Source: a virus. Taken from it: a DNA stretch of 29,463 bases. The first letter of the stretch is position 1. Each line of letters opens with the position of its first letter. A model generated the notes under the pieces. The model made no database searches. It worked only from the letters and a program-made list of their open reading frames with translations, and was not told the DNA's origin. Positions 12,365-19,927 of this stretch are shown here, one piece after another. The position numbers and the translations under genes were made by a program. The stretch covers positions 1 to 29,463 of IMG/VR virus record IMGVR_UViG_3300044733_002581. One strand, given 5' to 3'.

Positions 12365-12527
12365 AAGCAGCTTGTGCAGCCTCGACTGCCACATTCTCTA
12401 CATCAAAGCAGGTCGCTAGGTAAAAGACAGTATTTGATTTCACAAACCAAGGACGCCAGTAACCCATCAGGTCGTAGCGAACCCATTCAGCCCCGTAGCC
12501 GTCGCGCATAAATTGACCTGGACTCAC
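12333..12527 (-). CDS. Hypothetical small protein
   Basis: A 64-aa protein that starts with GTG at 12527, behind GAGGAAAG at good spacing; the ATG at 12509 is the alternative. The first half is aromatic and Gly-rich (YGAEWVRYDLMGYWRPWFVK), the second a helix (VENVAVEAAQAAYELE). It is divergent from the HNH gene at 12589. No family is recognised. Confidence 0.5.
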   Translation of the reverse strand: MSPGQFMRDGYGAEWVRYDLMGYWRPWFVKSNTVFYLATCFDVENVAVEAAQAAYELESNRDQR

Positions 12528-12588
12528 GATTTTCTTTCCTCGTCTTTTTCAAAATCTTGCCTAGGATTTGCGCAACAGGGAGCGCGTC

Positions 12589-12903
12589 ATGCACTCTTGG
12601 ATCGACGAGACCAGTCTGATTCCAAAGAGAGAAACAAGGGCGCAATTCAGGTTAAAGATCTTTGAAGCTTTTAGTGGCAATTGTGCATACTGTGGTGAGC
12701 ACGCAAAGTCGCTTGATCACGTTATCCCAAGACATCGCGGTGGGCAAACGATTGTAGAGAATCTCGTCCCAGCTTGCTTGCGCTGCAACGGATCTAAGAG
12801 TTCGATAGAGTGGACTCTCTGGTATAGACAGCAAGAATTTTACTCAATCGAGCGTGAAATTGAGATCTGGCAGTGGCTGTATCAGTTCAGGGATGAACTT
12901 TAG
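12589..12903 (+). CDS. HNH endonuclease
   Basis: A 104-aa protein with a complete HNH site: CAYCG (C32, C35), SLDHVIPRHRGG (D43, H44), ENLVPACLRCNGSKS (N58, C63, C66, N67). The four cysteines form the zinc site typical of the short HNH group. The ATG at 12589 has AGGGAG 6 nt upstream. Free-standing HNH genes in phages are homing enzymes or, next to terminase, packaging cofactors. Here it stands alone on the plus strand between leftward genes, so homing is the simpler idea. Its 3' end overlaps the dCTP deaminase gene by 17 nt, tail to tail. Confidence 0.9.
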   Translation: MHSWIDETSLIPKRETRAQFRLKIFEAFSGNCAYCGEHAKSLDHVIPRHRGGQTIVENLVPACLRCNGSKSSIEWTLWYRQQEFYSIEREIEIWQWLYQFRDEL

Positions 12904-13411
12904 AAGCTGATACTTTACTGTCGTTGTTGTAATGACCGACCTTGGCGTAACTGACGTCCGGTTCTTCACTCATTTCAAAGAAGATTATCTGCCCAATTTT
13001 TAACCCAGGGTACAGGGGTAGTGAATGCATCTTGCGTGCATTTTGCAGTTCTAGTGTCAACCTAGACCCATGCCAACCAGGGTCGCACCAGCCTGCCAGC
13101 ATGTGACTATAGCCAGCGCGTGCCCTGCTGCTCTTGAGCGCAAACTGACCACAGACGCTTTCCGGCAGATTGAACGTCTCGATCGTCTCCGCCAGGACGA
13201 ACTCACCAGGGCGCAGCCAGTACGGGTCCTGTGCGCTGTATCCAGTCAGGTCAAGAAGCTCAAGATCCATGTCCATAGGCCGCTCAACCATCAAGTGATA
13301 GCCAAGCCTTACATCCAATGACGCAGGGTTCAGCAGCTCCTCCATGAACGGAGTGACCATTGCATGGTTCTGGCACAGCTTGCGAATTTGCCAGTCACAC
13401 AGGACAGACAT
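12887..13411 (-). CDS. dcd: dCTP deaminase
   Basis: A 174-aa protein close to the usual length. It converts dCTP to dUTP, a step toward dTTP. Family marks: NPASLDVRLG at 28-37, PGEFVLAETIETFNLP at 68-83, the active-site run ALKSSRARAGY at 91-101, WCDPGWHG at 108-115 and TLELQN at 119-124, where E121 aligns with the catalytic Glu. PGLKIGQIIFFEM follows. Whether it is mono- or bifunctional (with dUTPase activity) cannot be told. The start at 13411 makes a TGATG overlap with the endolysin gene, so it is the last gene of the late operon. Confidence 0.9.
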   Translation of the reverse strand: MSVLCDWQIRKLCQNHAMVTPFMEELLNPASLDVRLGYHLMVERPMDMDLELLDLTGYSAQDPYWLRPGEFVLAETIETFNLPESVCGQFALKSSRARAGYSHMLAGWCDPGWHGSRLTLELQNARKMHSLPLYPGLKIGQIIFFEMSEEPDVSYAKVGHYNNDSKVSASKVHP

Positions 13412-14433
13412 CAGTAATCCCAGCGGATACGAGGACGACCTTGACGCATGCCGAGGTGCACAAAGCCTTTCTTGGCCCCGTAACCAACGCTGCACGGCCA
13501 GGTCTGATCACAATACTCTTGCACTTTGTAGATGTCCACGTCCTTCACCCAGAAGTCCACAGCGCCCGTGTCAGGCTTGTTGTACAGGTGCTCTGAGTTG
13601 GCAGCACCACCAACAGCAGCATTGACAGCAGGGGGGCGATACCCGCTCGTGATCACAATCGCCTTGTTGCCAAACTTTGCACGCACCTTCTCAAGGAACA
13701 CGCAAAGCTCAACAGCAGTGTCACATTGCGACTGATTCGCAAAACGACGCCTGTTGTCATAAAGCGCAAGCTCGCCGTACAAGATATTGGGTGTGATCTT
13801 GTAATCAAACGGCTTGTCAGGCGTAAACCCACCAGATGGCTTTGGCTTGTTCACAGGGTCCTGTTCATTCATCAGCTTGATCAATTTGTCCGCATAGGCA
13901 GGGTCTGTCGCATAACCCTCTTTGACCAGCCATCGAGCAGCGTCCTCACGTGTTGCAGCGTTATTGCAACCCTTGTACACGTTGTAATCCTTGTACCAGC
14001 GCTCGACCAGATAGAACACGCAGGTCTCAAGGTCAGGGAAGTCCAGGAACGAATCAAGGATCGTGATCCATCTGCCGTTCACATATTCTTTCGTGTTACG
14101 ACTGGTGCCTGTGCCCTTCAGCCCGAAGTAATTGTGCTCGCCTGATACATGCCTGCCAAAGCCAGACTCAAGCGCCCACTGCGCCGCAACAAGCTCAGGG
14201 AATTTCGCACCACCTTTCTTTGCCGCTGCAACAACGCCAACCCAGTTGTTATCAAAAACATCCTGCTTGCCAGCCTGCGTCCAGGTCTTGAACCACTCCT
14301 GATCCCTGTTCAACAAATCAGGGCATTCCTTTAACAACTCCGCTTCCAATTCAAAGATCGCCGCAGTTTGATGCGGTAACGCTTTGTAATATTTGAACAG
14401 ATCAACTAGCTTCAGGCGGTTCTGGGTTTTCAT
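13411..14433 (-). CDS. Endolysin: glucosaminidase plus M15A-type peptidase
   Basis: A 340-aa protein with two cell-wall domains. The N-terminal part (residues 1-60) is a helical leader seen, as I recall, in cyanophage lysins. Residues 65-190 are a FlgJ-like glucosaminidase: AAQWALESGFGRH with E89 as the likely catalytic acid, and NYFGLKG. After a Pro-rich linker (195-210), residues 215-335 are a D-Ala-D-Ala-carboxypeptidase-like peptidase of the M15A type: SGYRPPAVN, SEH (H282), AVDF (D293) and VHL (H326), the zinc ligands. No signal peptide is seen, so a holin is needed. The ATG at 14433 is preferred to an upstream one at 14466. Confidence 0.9.
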   Translation of the reverse strand: MKTQNRLKLVDLFKYYKALPHQTAAIFELEAELLKECPDLLNRDQEWFKTWTQAGKQDVFDNNWVGVVAAAKKGGAKFPELVAAQWALESGFGRHVSGEHNYFGLKGTGTSRNTKEYVNGRWITILDSFLDFPDLETCVFYLVERWYKDYNVYKGCNNAATREDAARWLVKEGYATDPAYADKLIKLMNEQDPVNKPKPSGGFTPDKPFDYKITPNILYGELALYDNRRRFANQSQCDTAVELCVFLEKVRAKFGNKAIVITSGYRPPAVNAAVGGAANSEHLYNKPDTGAVDFWVKDVDIYKVQEYCDQTWPCSVGYGAKKGFVHLGMRQGRPRIRWDY

Positions 14434-14746
14434 CGTTCCAAGGGGAAGAGATTGACATTGGCCCACCTAAAAGACGACTGTCACCTGTCTGCTCTGGTGT
14501 GACGTCTTCATGAATCACGACAGGACGACGCTTTGATCGCTCATCTTCAAGATCAATGACCTTGTTGACACGATCAATCTCACGATCAAGCAGTGGCGTC
14601 AACGTCGCGTGAAACTTATGTTCCTGCGCAGCACGCTGTAAATCATGCCGCCAGTCACGGCTTTGATAACGCCACAGCCATGTCGTCTTGTCGTTCAGCG
14701 CTTTGGGAAGACAAGCTTCAGCACTTTGATCAGAAGCTGCACCCAA
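14402..14746 (-). CDS. Hypothetical protein of the lysis region, start uncertain
   Basis: Up to 114 aa. The only long-form start is TTG at 14746, which would overlap the 45-aa membrane gene by 52 nt. The sequence looks protein-like only after about residue 17 (LNDKTTWLWRYQSRDWRHDLQ), so translation may begin near the stop of that gene, perhaps at a CTG in a CTGA overlap. Residues 35-75 are helical and charged (LDREIDRVNKVIDLEDERSKRR) and the end is Pro-rich. It has no membrane segment and no lipobox, so it is not an obvious spanin. It overlaps the endolysin start by 32 nt. Confidence 0.55.
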   Translation of the reverse strand: MGAASDQSAEACLPKALNDKTTWLWRYQSRDWRHDLQRAAQEHKFHATLTPLLDREIDRVNKVIDLEDERSKRRPVVIHEDVTPEQTGDSRLLGGPMSISSPWNDENPEPPEAS

Positions 14747-14832
14747 GAGTTTTCGCGGATTGGCAGCAGCGCAATGACTTCAGAACCAGCAGCGACCAGG
14801 ATCGCAACAGCAGCAACAGTGGTGGGGTCCAT
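14695..14832 (-). CDS. Small membrane protein, candidate holin
   Basis: A 45-aa ORF. Residues 4-24 are hydrophobic (TTVAAVAILVAAGSEVIALL), followed by PIRENSWVQLLIKVLKLVFPKR, an amphipathic basic helix. Similar small proteins recur before endolysin genes in cyanophages, as far as I recall. Membrane segment, basic tail and position make it a holin candidate, beside the 76-aa protein just upstream. It lies 24 nt after that gene. A small membrane protein of other use is the alternative. Confidence 0.6.
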   Translation of the reverse strand: MDPTTVAAVAILVAAGSEVIALLPIRENSWVQLLIKVLKLVFPKR

Positions 14833-14856
14833 GACGGTTAGGTGTCTGCTACTAGC

Positions 14857-15087
14857 TTACTTTTGCATTTCGAGTTTGATAAGCCTGCCCTCGTGATCCA
14901 TAACACGTCCTTCCAAATTGCTCACCTGCTTCTCAAATTTCAACTGATTGCTCAAGACGTCATCCAGCTTGGTAGGCACTGTATAGACAAGGTAGAAAAT
15001 GCCAGTCGAGACGGCAACGGTTGCGGCAACACCAACGCCAGCAATGACGTCCTGCTTGACACCACGCCAGAAATTAGGTTCAGACAT
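14857..15087 (-). CDS. Membrane protein with coiled coil, candidate holin
   Basis: A 76-aa protein. Residues 12-36 form one membrane segment (DVIAGVGVAATVAVSTGIFY) and residues 42-76 a coiled coil (LKFEKQVSNLEGRVMDHEGR). The short N-terminus and long charged C-terminus resemble phage holin or holin-partner proteins such as the XhlA group, where order is reversed. It sits three genes upstream of the endolysin, so a role in lysis timing is likely but not proven. Confidence 0.6.
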   Translation of the reverse strand: MSEPNFWRGVKQDVIAGVGVAATVAVSTGIFYLVYTVPTKLDDVLSNQLKFEKQVSNLEGRVMDHEGRLIKLEMQK

Positions 15088-15113
15088 GGCTCGACCGCAA
15101 ATACTTTTTGATC

Positions 15114-15251
15114 TTACCTACCCTGACCGCGTAATTTCTTGCGCCCTTTTCTTTCAGGCCTGGACTGCTTTCCTTGACCTTGAGAGGTAGTTTTTGGCGG
15201 GCCTGGCTGGTGCTCAATACGTGCTGCACCTACCTTAGATTTGACAGCCAT
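15114..15251 (-). CDS. Small basic cyanophage-type protein
   Basis: A 45-aa, strongly basic protein: MAVKSKVGAARIEHQPGPP, then a run rich in Lys, Arg, Gln and Gly. I recall proteins with this MAVKSK...RIE-x-QPGPPK start as small conserved genes in many cyanophages, with unknown function. The charge suggests nucleic-acid binding. It starts in a TAATG overlap with the gene at 15251-15760, which supports translation. Confidence 0.7.
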   Translation of the reverse strand: MAVKSKVGAARIEHQPGPPKTTSQGQGKQSRPERKGRKKLRGQGR

Positions 15252-15760
15252 TATTCTTCAGCAGGCTCTTCCTCTGCCTCCTCTGCAGGCTCTTCTGCCA
15301 CCGGCTGCGGCGCGTAAGGATCAGCAGGCCACACGGGGTAGTTGGCGCCAGTGATGTAGGCAGCTAAGTCGTCGGTGTCAAGCGTGTCACGGATCACGCC
15401 CACCTTCACACCAGTAGCCAGCCGGATGTCCTCACGCCAGGTCTTGAGTAGCGGGTCAGCAGCCTTGCCGTTGTCGGCCTCGCGGATGATGATCCAGTCA
15501 GTAGGGGCCAGCAGCGTGTTCGCCGTGGTGCGTGTCTGTTGCACCCACTGCTCGACCAGTTGGCCGTGGTCTTTAGGCAGCCCCGGTCCCCAGTAGAACC
15601 GCTGATCGTATGGCTCAGGATCTGGTTCCCACACGATGCCGAGCCGATCGCGGTCAAGCTGTGTGCTGAGTCTCAGCCAGTTAGCGGGATATTGGATGCC
15701 TTCGTAGCTCCATGGCGCATCCATGGGAAGGGTCCGGCCGTCTGGGAGTGCGTAAGGCAT
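15251..15760 (-). CDS. Putative tail fibre-associated/assembly protein
   Basis: A 169-aa protein. Residues 80-120 (TLLAPTDWIIIREADNGKAADPLLKTWREDIR) match the pattern LL-x-TDW-x2-R-x-A-D-x-G...W-x3-R found in tail fibre assembly and tail-chaperone-like proteins of many phages. The N-terminal part (LPDGRTLPMDAPWSYEGIQYPANWLRLST) is like fibre-linked domains that begin with a substrate-contact loop. The last 25 residues are Pro/Glu/Ala low-complexity. It lies downstream of the fibre genes, which fits an assembly role. Confidence 0.6.
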   Translation of the reverse strand: MPYALPDGRTLPMDAPWSYEGIQYPANWLRLSTQLDRDRLGIVWEPDPEPYDQRFYWGPGLPKDHGQLVEQWVQQTRTTANTLLAPTDWIIIREADNGKAADPLLKTWREDIRLATGVKVGVIRDTLDTDDLAAYITGANYPVWPADPYAPQPVAEEPAEEAEEEPAEE

Positions 15761-15814
15761 AGCTAAGGGGTCCGTTCTGGCAGTCTAGATCCAAGCCAGC
15801 ACAAGGGGAAGCGA

Positions 15815-16006
15815 CTACTCAAGTTCACGGTAATCACCGTTGATTTCAGTGATCAGCACATCGGCTGCTTGCCAAAAACCTTCCTTTCGCAGCCATGAAG
15901 CGGCGTAGCAAACAGCTTCCAGAGCAGTTTCCCTAAAGTGGTGGGCGTCGTCACTATTACTGATAACTTCGGTGATGGTATCAAGAAGGGTAATTTCGTT
16001 AGACAT
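15815..16006 (-). CDS. Hypothetical small helical protein
   Basis: A 63-aa acidic, helical protein (LLDTITEVISNSDDAHHFRETALEAVCYAASWL). I do not recognise it. The layout resembles the short accessory proteins around it in the late operon. It starts at the ATG at 16006 and lies 14 nt after the stop of the gene at 16021-16269. Confidence 0.6.
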   Translation of the reverse strand: MSNEITLLDTITEVISNSDDAHHFRETALEAVCYAASWLRKEGFWQAADVLITEINGDYRELE

Positions 16007-16020
16007 GGAAGTTGGAATGA

Positions 16021-16269
16021 CTACGAGGGGTCAGGGAGCTGCTCCAGGGCGCGGAGAAGGATGTTGTAATGGGCTGAGTCCAGTTCAGCGTCATCCAATA
16101 CTGCCAGCGCCTGCTCCTTTAAGCTCGGCGGCTCAGGTTGGGCCAAGTAAGTCTGAGCGTCAGCAAGTGCCGATTTGATGTCCGGGGCATACTCGTCAAA
16201 ATACAGATTGCTTGCAGCGATATCCAGTTCTTCGGTCAGACGCTGAATTAGCTTGCGGGTGTCAGTCAT
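16021..16269 (-). CDS. Small protein with PSLKEQA...LLRxLE module
   Basis: An 82-aa protein. The N-terminal 45 residues are helical (MTDTRKLIQRLTEELDIAAS). The C-terminal 35 residues, from PPSLKEQALAVLDDAEL to ILLRALEQL, repeat the C-terminus of the neighbouring gene at 16262-16597. The start at 16269 overlaps that gene by 8 nt. Function unknown. Confidence 0.65.
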   Translation of the reverse strand: MTDTRKLIQRLTEELDIAASNLYFDEYAPDIKSALADAQTYLAQPEPPSLKEQALAVLDDAELDSAHYNILLRALEQLPDPS

Positions 16270-16369
16270 TGATTGACTCCAGGCCACGAAGAAGGATGTC
16301 GTAGTGCGCTGGATTTATCTGAGCATCTTTCAGCACTGCGATGGCCTGCTCCTTCAAGCTCGGTGGCTT
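16056..16369. repeat. Imperfect direct duplication of a 79-nt coding module
   Basis: Positions 16056-16134 and 16291-16369 align without gaps over 79 nt with 58 identities (about 73%, counted by eye). Each encodes the C-terminal module of one of the two neighbouring small genes. Most differences appear to be at third codon positions, so the copy is old but kept at protein level. Confidence 0.8.
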
Positions 16370-16597
16370 GGGGCGGCGTGTGGCACGGAGTTGTCGTGAT
16401 TCACCAGACCAACCTTCTCGATCTAGCCACTCACAGCACGCCTCCAGCTCCTGATCGGCGCCCCATTGGGCAGCGCGGGCGGCGATGAAGTCTTCAAGCC
16501 GTGGTCGCTCTGACTCGTCCAACGCGTCCCACGCAATCCACCAGTCACCAATGACTTCCGGCGGTGGGGTGATGGGGTGCTTGTAATCTTGGGTCAT
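16262..16597 (-). CDS. Picocyanobacterial-type hypothetical protein with same C-terminal module
   Basis: A 111-aa protein. It begins MTQDYKHPITPPPEVIGDWW, has AAQWGADQELEACCEWLDREGW near residues 42-63 and ends with PPSLKEQAIAVLKDAQI to ILLRGLESI. I recall many marine Synechococcus and phage proteins with these three blocks, all of unknown function. This is one hint that the host is a picocyanobacterium. GGAGGA lies 7 nt before the ATG. The last module is shared with the next gene. Confidence 0.75.
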   Translation of the reverse strand: MTQDYKHPITPPPEVIGDWWIAWDALDESERPRLEDFIAARAAQWGADQELEACCEWLDREGWSGESRQLRATRRPKPPSLKEQAIAVLKDAQINPAHYDILLRGLESIND

Positions 16598-16703
16598 CGT
16601 CGATCCTCCAATCGGCGGTCATGGGGCAGGGTGTTAGCGCACCGCTGCTCCGCCACCTTACCACCGTGTCAAGCCGCCACACAGGTCTTGTTCTCTAGTG
16701 GGG

Positions 16704-19142
16704 TCAGCGGGCGCGGGCGTAGTTGAAGGGTGATTCGGCAAAGGCGGCGTAGACAAGCGTGTTACCGCTGCCATTGGATGCAGTGTTTGTATTTCGCACT
16801 TTGAAGCCATTTGCCGTAAAATCAATAGCAAAGGCCGAATTGTCGCCTTCTGCCCCAGAAGTATTTGGCAGGAGATATTTTTGAGCGGCATTGTAGTCAC
16901 TACGAGCCGCATCCCAGATCTGCCATGAATCGCTGCCAACGCTGGCATTTTTGATAAGCAGCCACCTCGGCCTAAACCCGGTATAAACAAACGGCCCATC
17001 CGAGCTGCCGTTGCCTGTATAGCTGCCAAAAGAAGAGTACCCGACTACTGGGGCGAAGCAGTAGGCGACGCAGTCAATTCCTGTTCCGTAGAACGACTGG
17101 CTCATGGTGAATACGGTGGATGTCGGATCAACGCCGCCGAACGGAACAAAAGATGTTGTAAAAGCCGCTGTCGTAAAAACAAGCCGCCCATCTTTTGCGT
17201 TGCTTATTCCACCGTGGTAGATGTCCCAGTTGTAGGTCGCATTACGCGACTTCATGATGATCAGTTTTGGCGCAACATTTAGACCGTGGCCGATTGTGGC
17301 GTTACCACTGGACGAGTTTGTACTCCATGTGACTACGGAAAACCCAGCCGTCGCGTTGGCCCTGACACTAGAAGTGATGGAGCCTGCTGTGTTGTTGGGG
17401 TCGGTGGAGCTTCCGGCGTCCCAAATCCAAGCGGCGTAGGTGGCTGAGCTGGTGTTGAGTTTGGCAAGACTGCCTATGGTGAAGGTGTTGGTGCCAAATG
17501 CGGTTAGGCCGGTGCTTTGCGTTGTTTCTGCGGCGATACTGTTGCTAACAAGATCCTTCTGAACATCACGCACCGCGTCGTAGAGCGCATGATCAGTTGC
17601 CCCGGACCGACCTTTGATCCACACGAGGTCGGGCGTAAAAGCAATGCTGGTTGGTGTGCTGCTGGCGTAGGGAAGCGTCAGGCTTGACCCAGTGCCGGTG
17701 TAAAGCACCACATCCATCGCCGTATTACTTTTCACCACCGCCGGAGTGGGCAGGTTTGCCGTGTTTAGCGCCTTGAAGCCGCTGGGGGCCGTGTAGGCGA
17801 AGGCGCGTTGGCCGAAGTTGAATTGGACTTCGCATGTTCCAGAATCTTTCTGCGGGCGAAAAATTGGCAAATAAGTGCCAGCGGTCAGCGTGTAGGCCGG
17901 GCTTGTGCCTGATGCCGGAACCGAGGAGTCAAACCAAGTCCCGTTTTTGCCGAAAAAGATCTTATTGTTATCAAGATCAAAGGCGCACATAAATACATCG
18001 CCAGCACCTAGCGACGATCCGTAGGTGGCTTGACTATTGCTATTGATCTTCTTTGATGGCTCAAACACAAACGCATACGATAGGGAATCTTGCCCCGGAT
18101 ATTGCGTTGTAATATTGTTTTGACCGATGCCAATCGCAGTGTTATTGCCAGCGGAAACAAGGGTGGTCTCAAAATACCATTTGCCAGATGACACGCCAAT
18201 CGTGCCGTTTCCGCGATACTCTGCCGACCCAACCAAGCCGCCTACAACTTGTAAATTGCCGTTTGAGAGGGTGAGGCTAGAGCTGGTGGCGACTGGGTTA
18301 GCCGTGCAGTAATTCCCCCTAACCTCACCGCCCACGCCTGTATCCGTCTGCGACCCATTAGTGGGAACGTCTACGAGGGAGTCGTTTCCTGAACCAGATG
18401 CCACTGAGAAATTGTTAGGCGTCCAGTTATTGCTGCCTGCGCTGTCTTTGCCGAGGGTTGTGGCGCTGGTGCCGGAGTTATCCGAAAAGGTCAGCCTGAA
18501 GCCGTTGGTGCCGTAGCTGATGCCCGTTGGGGTTTTTGGCATCCATTGCCCAGTGATCGCATCAGTCTCTGCAAACGTCGATGGCGTGGTTGCGGTGCCG
18601 TCGAGCAGATAAATGTCGGCTAAATACCCATCAAAGTAAAAAGAAGAAGTGCCGCTAATTTGATGTGCGTTAGTGCTGTTAATCCAGCCTTCGTCGTTTT
18701 GGGTGTATGTGCCTACATTGGTGACTACTTGCTCTACGCCATTCACGTAAAGTTTCATGCCAGCAGCCTGGGTGGCTTGCGTTGTGTCTATCTTTACTAC
18801 TACGTGATACCAAGCAGAAACATCCCGAAATACGGCTGTTGTATAAATATTTGAACTTGTATTGCCTAAATAAAAATAGAGTTTATCGTCAGTCTCAAAA
18901 TAAAGAGCGCCGCGATAAGACCCCCCACCAAGTGACTGTAATAAATACTGCAAAGTGCCAAGCTTTGATCTCTTCACCCAGCAGCTAAAGGTCCAAGTGC
19001 GGCGGTTACCAGCAGATGCGGGGGTTCTGGACAAGTAGGCACTGTCACTACTATTGAAGCGCAGCGAGCGTGAGATACCCCCAGCGGCAGCACCTGCAGC
19101 GCTAGTGAGCAGCAGCGGATTGACGGAACCGGGGACAAGCAT
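16704..19142 (-). CDS. Tail fibre / receptor-binding protein with LamG, SPRY-like and C-terminal repeat domains
   Basis: An 812-aa protein. Residues 25-195 are a LamG/concanavalin-like domain (RTWTFSCWVKRSK, WYHVVVKIDTTQ, LYVNG, YLADIYLLDG). Residues 300-445 look like SPRY (GKWYFETTLVS, CAFDLDNNKIFFGKNGTWF). Residues 475-812 hold blocks such as YTGTGSSLTLPY, FTPDLVWIKGRSG, YAAWIWDAG and, again later, YTGNGSSDGPFVYTGFRPRWLLIKNAS, a form seen in phage surface proteins (DUF7483-like, from memory). Such sugar-binding folds suggest that it reads host surface glycans. It overlaps the upstream fibre gene by one base (TGATG). The N-terminus is short, so it may attach through the 261-aa protein. Confidence 0.8.
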   Translation of the reverse strand: MLVPGSVNPLLLTSAAGAAAGGISRSLRFNSSDSAYLSRTPASAGNRRTWTFSCWVKRSKLGTLQYLLQSLGGGSYRGALYFETDDKLYFYLGNTSSNIYTTAVFRDVSAWYHVVVKIDTTQATQAAGMKLYVNGVEQVVTNVGTYTQNDEGWINSTNAHQISGTSSFYFDGYLADIYLLDGTATTPSTFAETDAITGQWMPKTPTGISYGTNGFRLTFSDNSGTSATTLGKDSAGSNNWTPNNFSVASGSGNDSLVDVPTNGSQTDTGVGGEVRGNYCTANPVATSSSLTLSNGNLQVVGGLVGSAEYRGNGTIGVSSGKWYFETTLVSAGNNTAIGIGQNNITTQYPGQDSLSYAFVFEPSKKINSNSQATYGSSLGAGDVFMCAFDLDNNKIFFGKNGTWFDSSVPASGTSPAYTLTAGTYLPIFRPQKDSGTCEVQFNFGQRAFAYTAPSGFKALNTANLPTPAVVKSNTAMDVVLYTGTGSSLTLPYASSTPTSIAFTPDLVWIKGRSGATDHALYDAVRDVQKDLVSNSIAAETTQSTGLTAFGTNTFTIGSLAKLNTSSATYAAWIWDAGSSTDPNNTAGSITSSVRANATAGFSVVTWSTNSSSGNATIGHGLNVAPKLIIMKSRNATYNWDIYHGGISNAKDGRLVFTTAAFTTSFVPFGGVDPTSTVFTMSQSFYGTGIDCVAYCFAPVVGYSSFGSYTGNGSSDGPFVYTGFRPRWLLIKNASVGSDSWQIWDAARSDYNAAQKYLLPNTSGAEGDNSAFAIDFTANGFKVRNTNTASNGSGNTLVYAAFAESPFNYARAR

Positions 19143-19927
19143 CAGCTCAGGTTGGTAATCAGGGTGGCGGTGATCTGCGTGGTGGACTGCACCGCATAAA
19201 TCAGGCAGTCACGAGCATTTGCAGCAGTGCTCAGAGTTGGGGCCGTGCCGCCAGTGAAGTCATACTGTGACCCATAAGCCAGCGTCCTGCCACCAGTGCC
19301 ATCCTGCGTGATCCAGATCGCACCGCTTTGCCCTGCTGTCAGATTGGTCGGGTTGGCCAGTGTCCTGTTGCCGCCCAGCGTGACCGAGAAGTTGTTGGCC
19401 ACCGCAAAGTCAGGCGTGATCGTTGCGCCATCAGTCAACGCCGAAATGCTGCCACGCTGCGCCGCTGTAAATGACTGCGCAAGATTCAGGCCCGCAACTG
19501 TGATCGAAGCATCAGGCAGCGTGATCGTGCGGTCTGCGGTCGGGTTGGTCACCGCCAGCGTGGTCTCGTTGCCATCGGCGCTGCTGCCCTCAAACACCAG
19601 CGAGCCAGCCGTGCCGATCTCAAGCGCACCTGTGACCGTGCCACCAGCCAGCGGCAGATAGGTGCTCGCCGCAGTCGCCGCAGTCAGCAGCCCCAAGTTG
19701 GCAGCCGTGACATCACCGACCGTGATCCATGCATTGTTTGCCGCGTTGCGCAGCTTCAGCAATGCTGGACTCACACCGGTATCAATCCACCACTGAAACG
19801 CGTAGGTCGTGGTCGGTTCGGTTGAGCCGCTGTTCTGACTGACGATCGCCGCCAGGATCGTGTTCAGCTCAGATCTGAAGTTGGCACCTGACTGGTTAGC
19901 CAGTGAGTAGTCGGTTGCCTGAGCCAT
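19142..19927 (-). CDS. Tail fibre / baseplate-linked structural protein
   Basis: A 261-aa protein. It starts with a helix (RSELNTILAAIVSQNSGS), then AFQWWIDTGVSPALLKLRN-x-ANNAWITVG, a pattern common at the N-terminus of cyanophage fibre proteins, then STYLPLAGGTVTGALEI, the LPL-x-GG-x-TG-x-L repeat element of phage fibres. The rest is Thr/Ala/Gly-rich beta structure. It probably links the J tip to the LamG/SPRY fibre. It begins in a TAATG overlap with J. Confidence 0.8.
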   Translation of the reverse strand: MAQATDYSLANQSGANFRSELNTILAAIVSQNSGSTEPTTTYAFQWWIDTGVSPALLKLRNAANNAWITVGDVTAANLGLLTAATAASTYLPLAGGTVTGALEIGTAGSLVFEGSSADGNETTLAVTNPTADRTITLPDASITVAGLNLAQSFTAAQRGSISALTDGATITPDFAVANNFSVTLGGNRTLANPTNLTAGQSGAIWITQDGTGGRTLAYGSQYDFTGGTAPTLSTAANARDCLIYAVQSTTQITATLITNLS

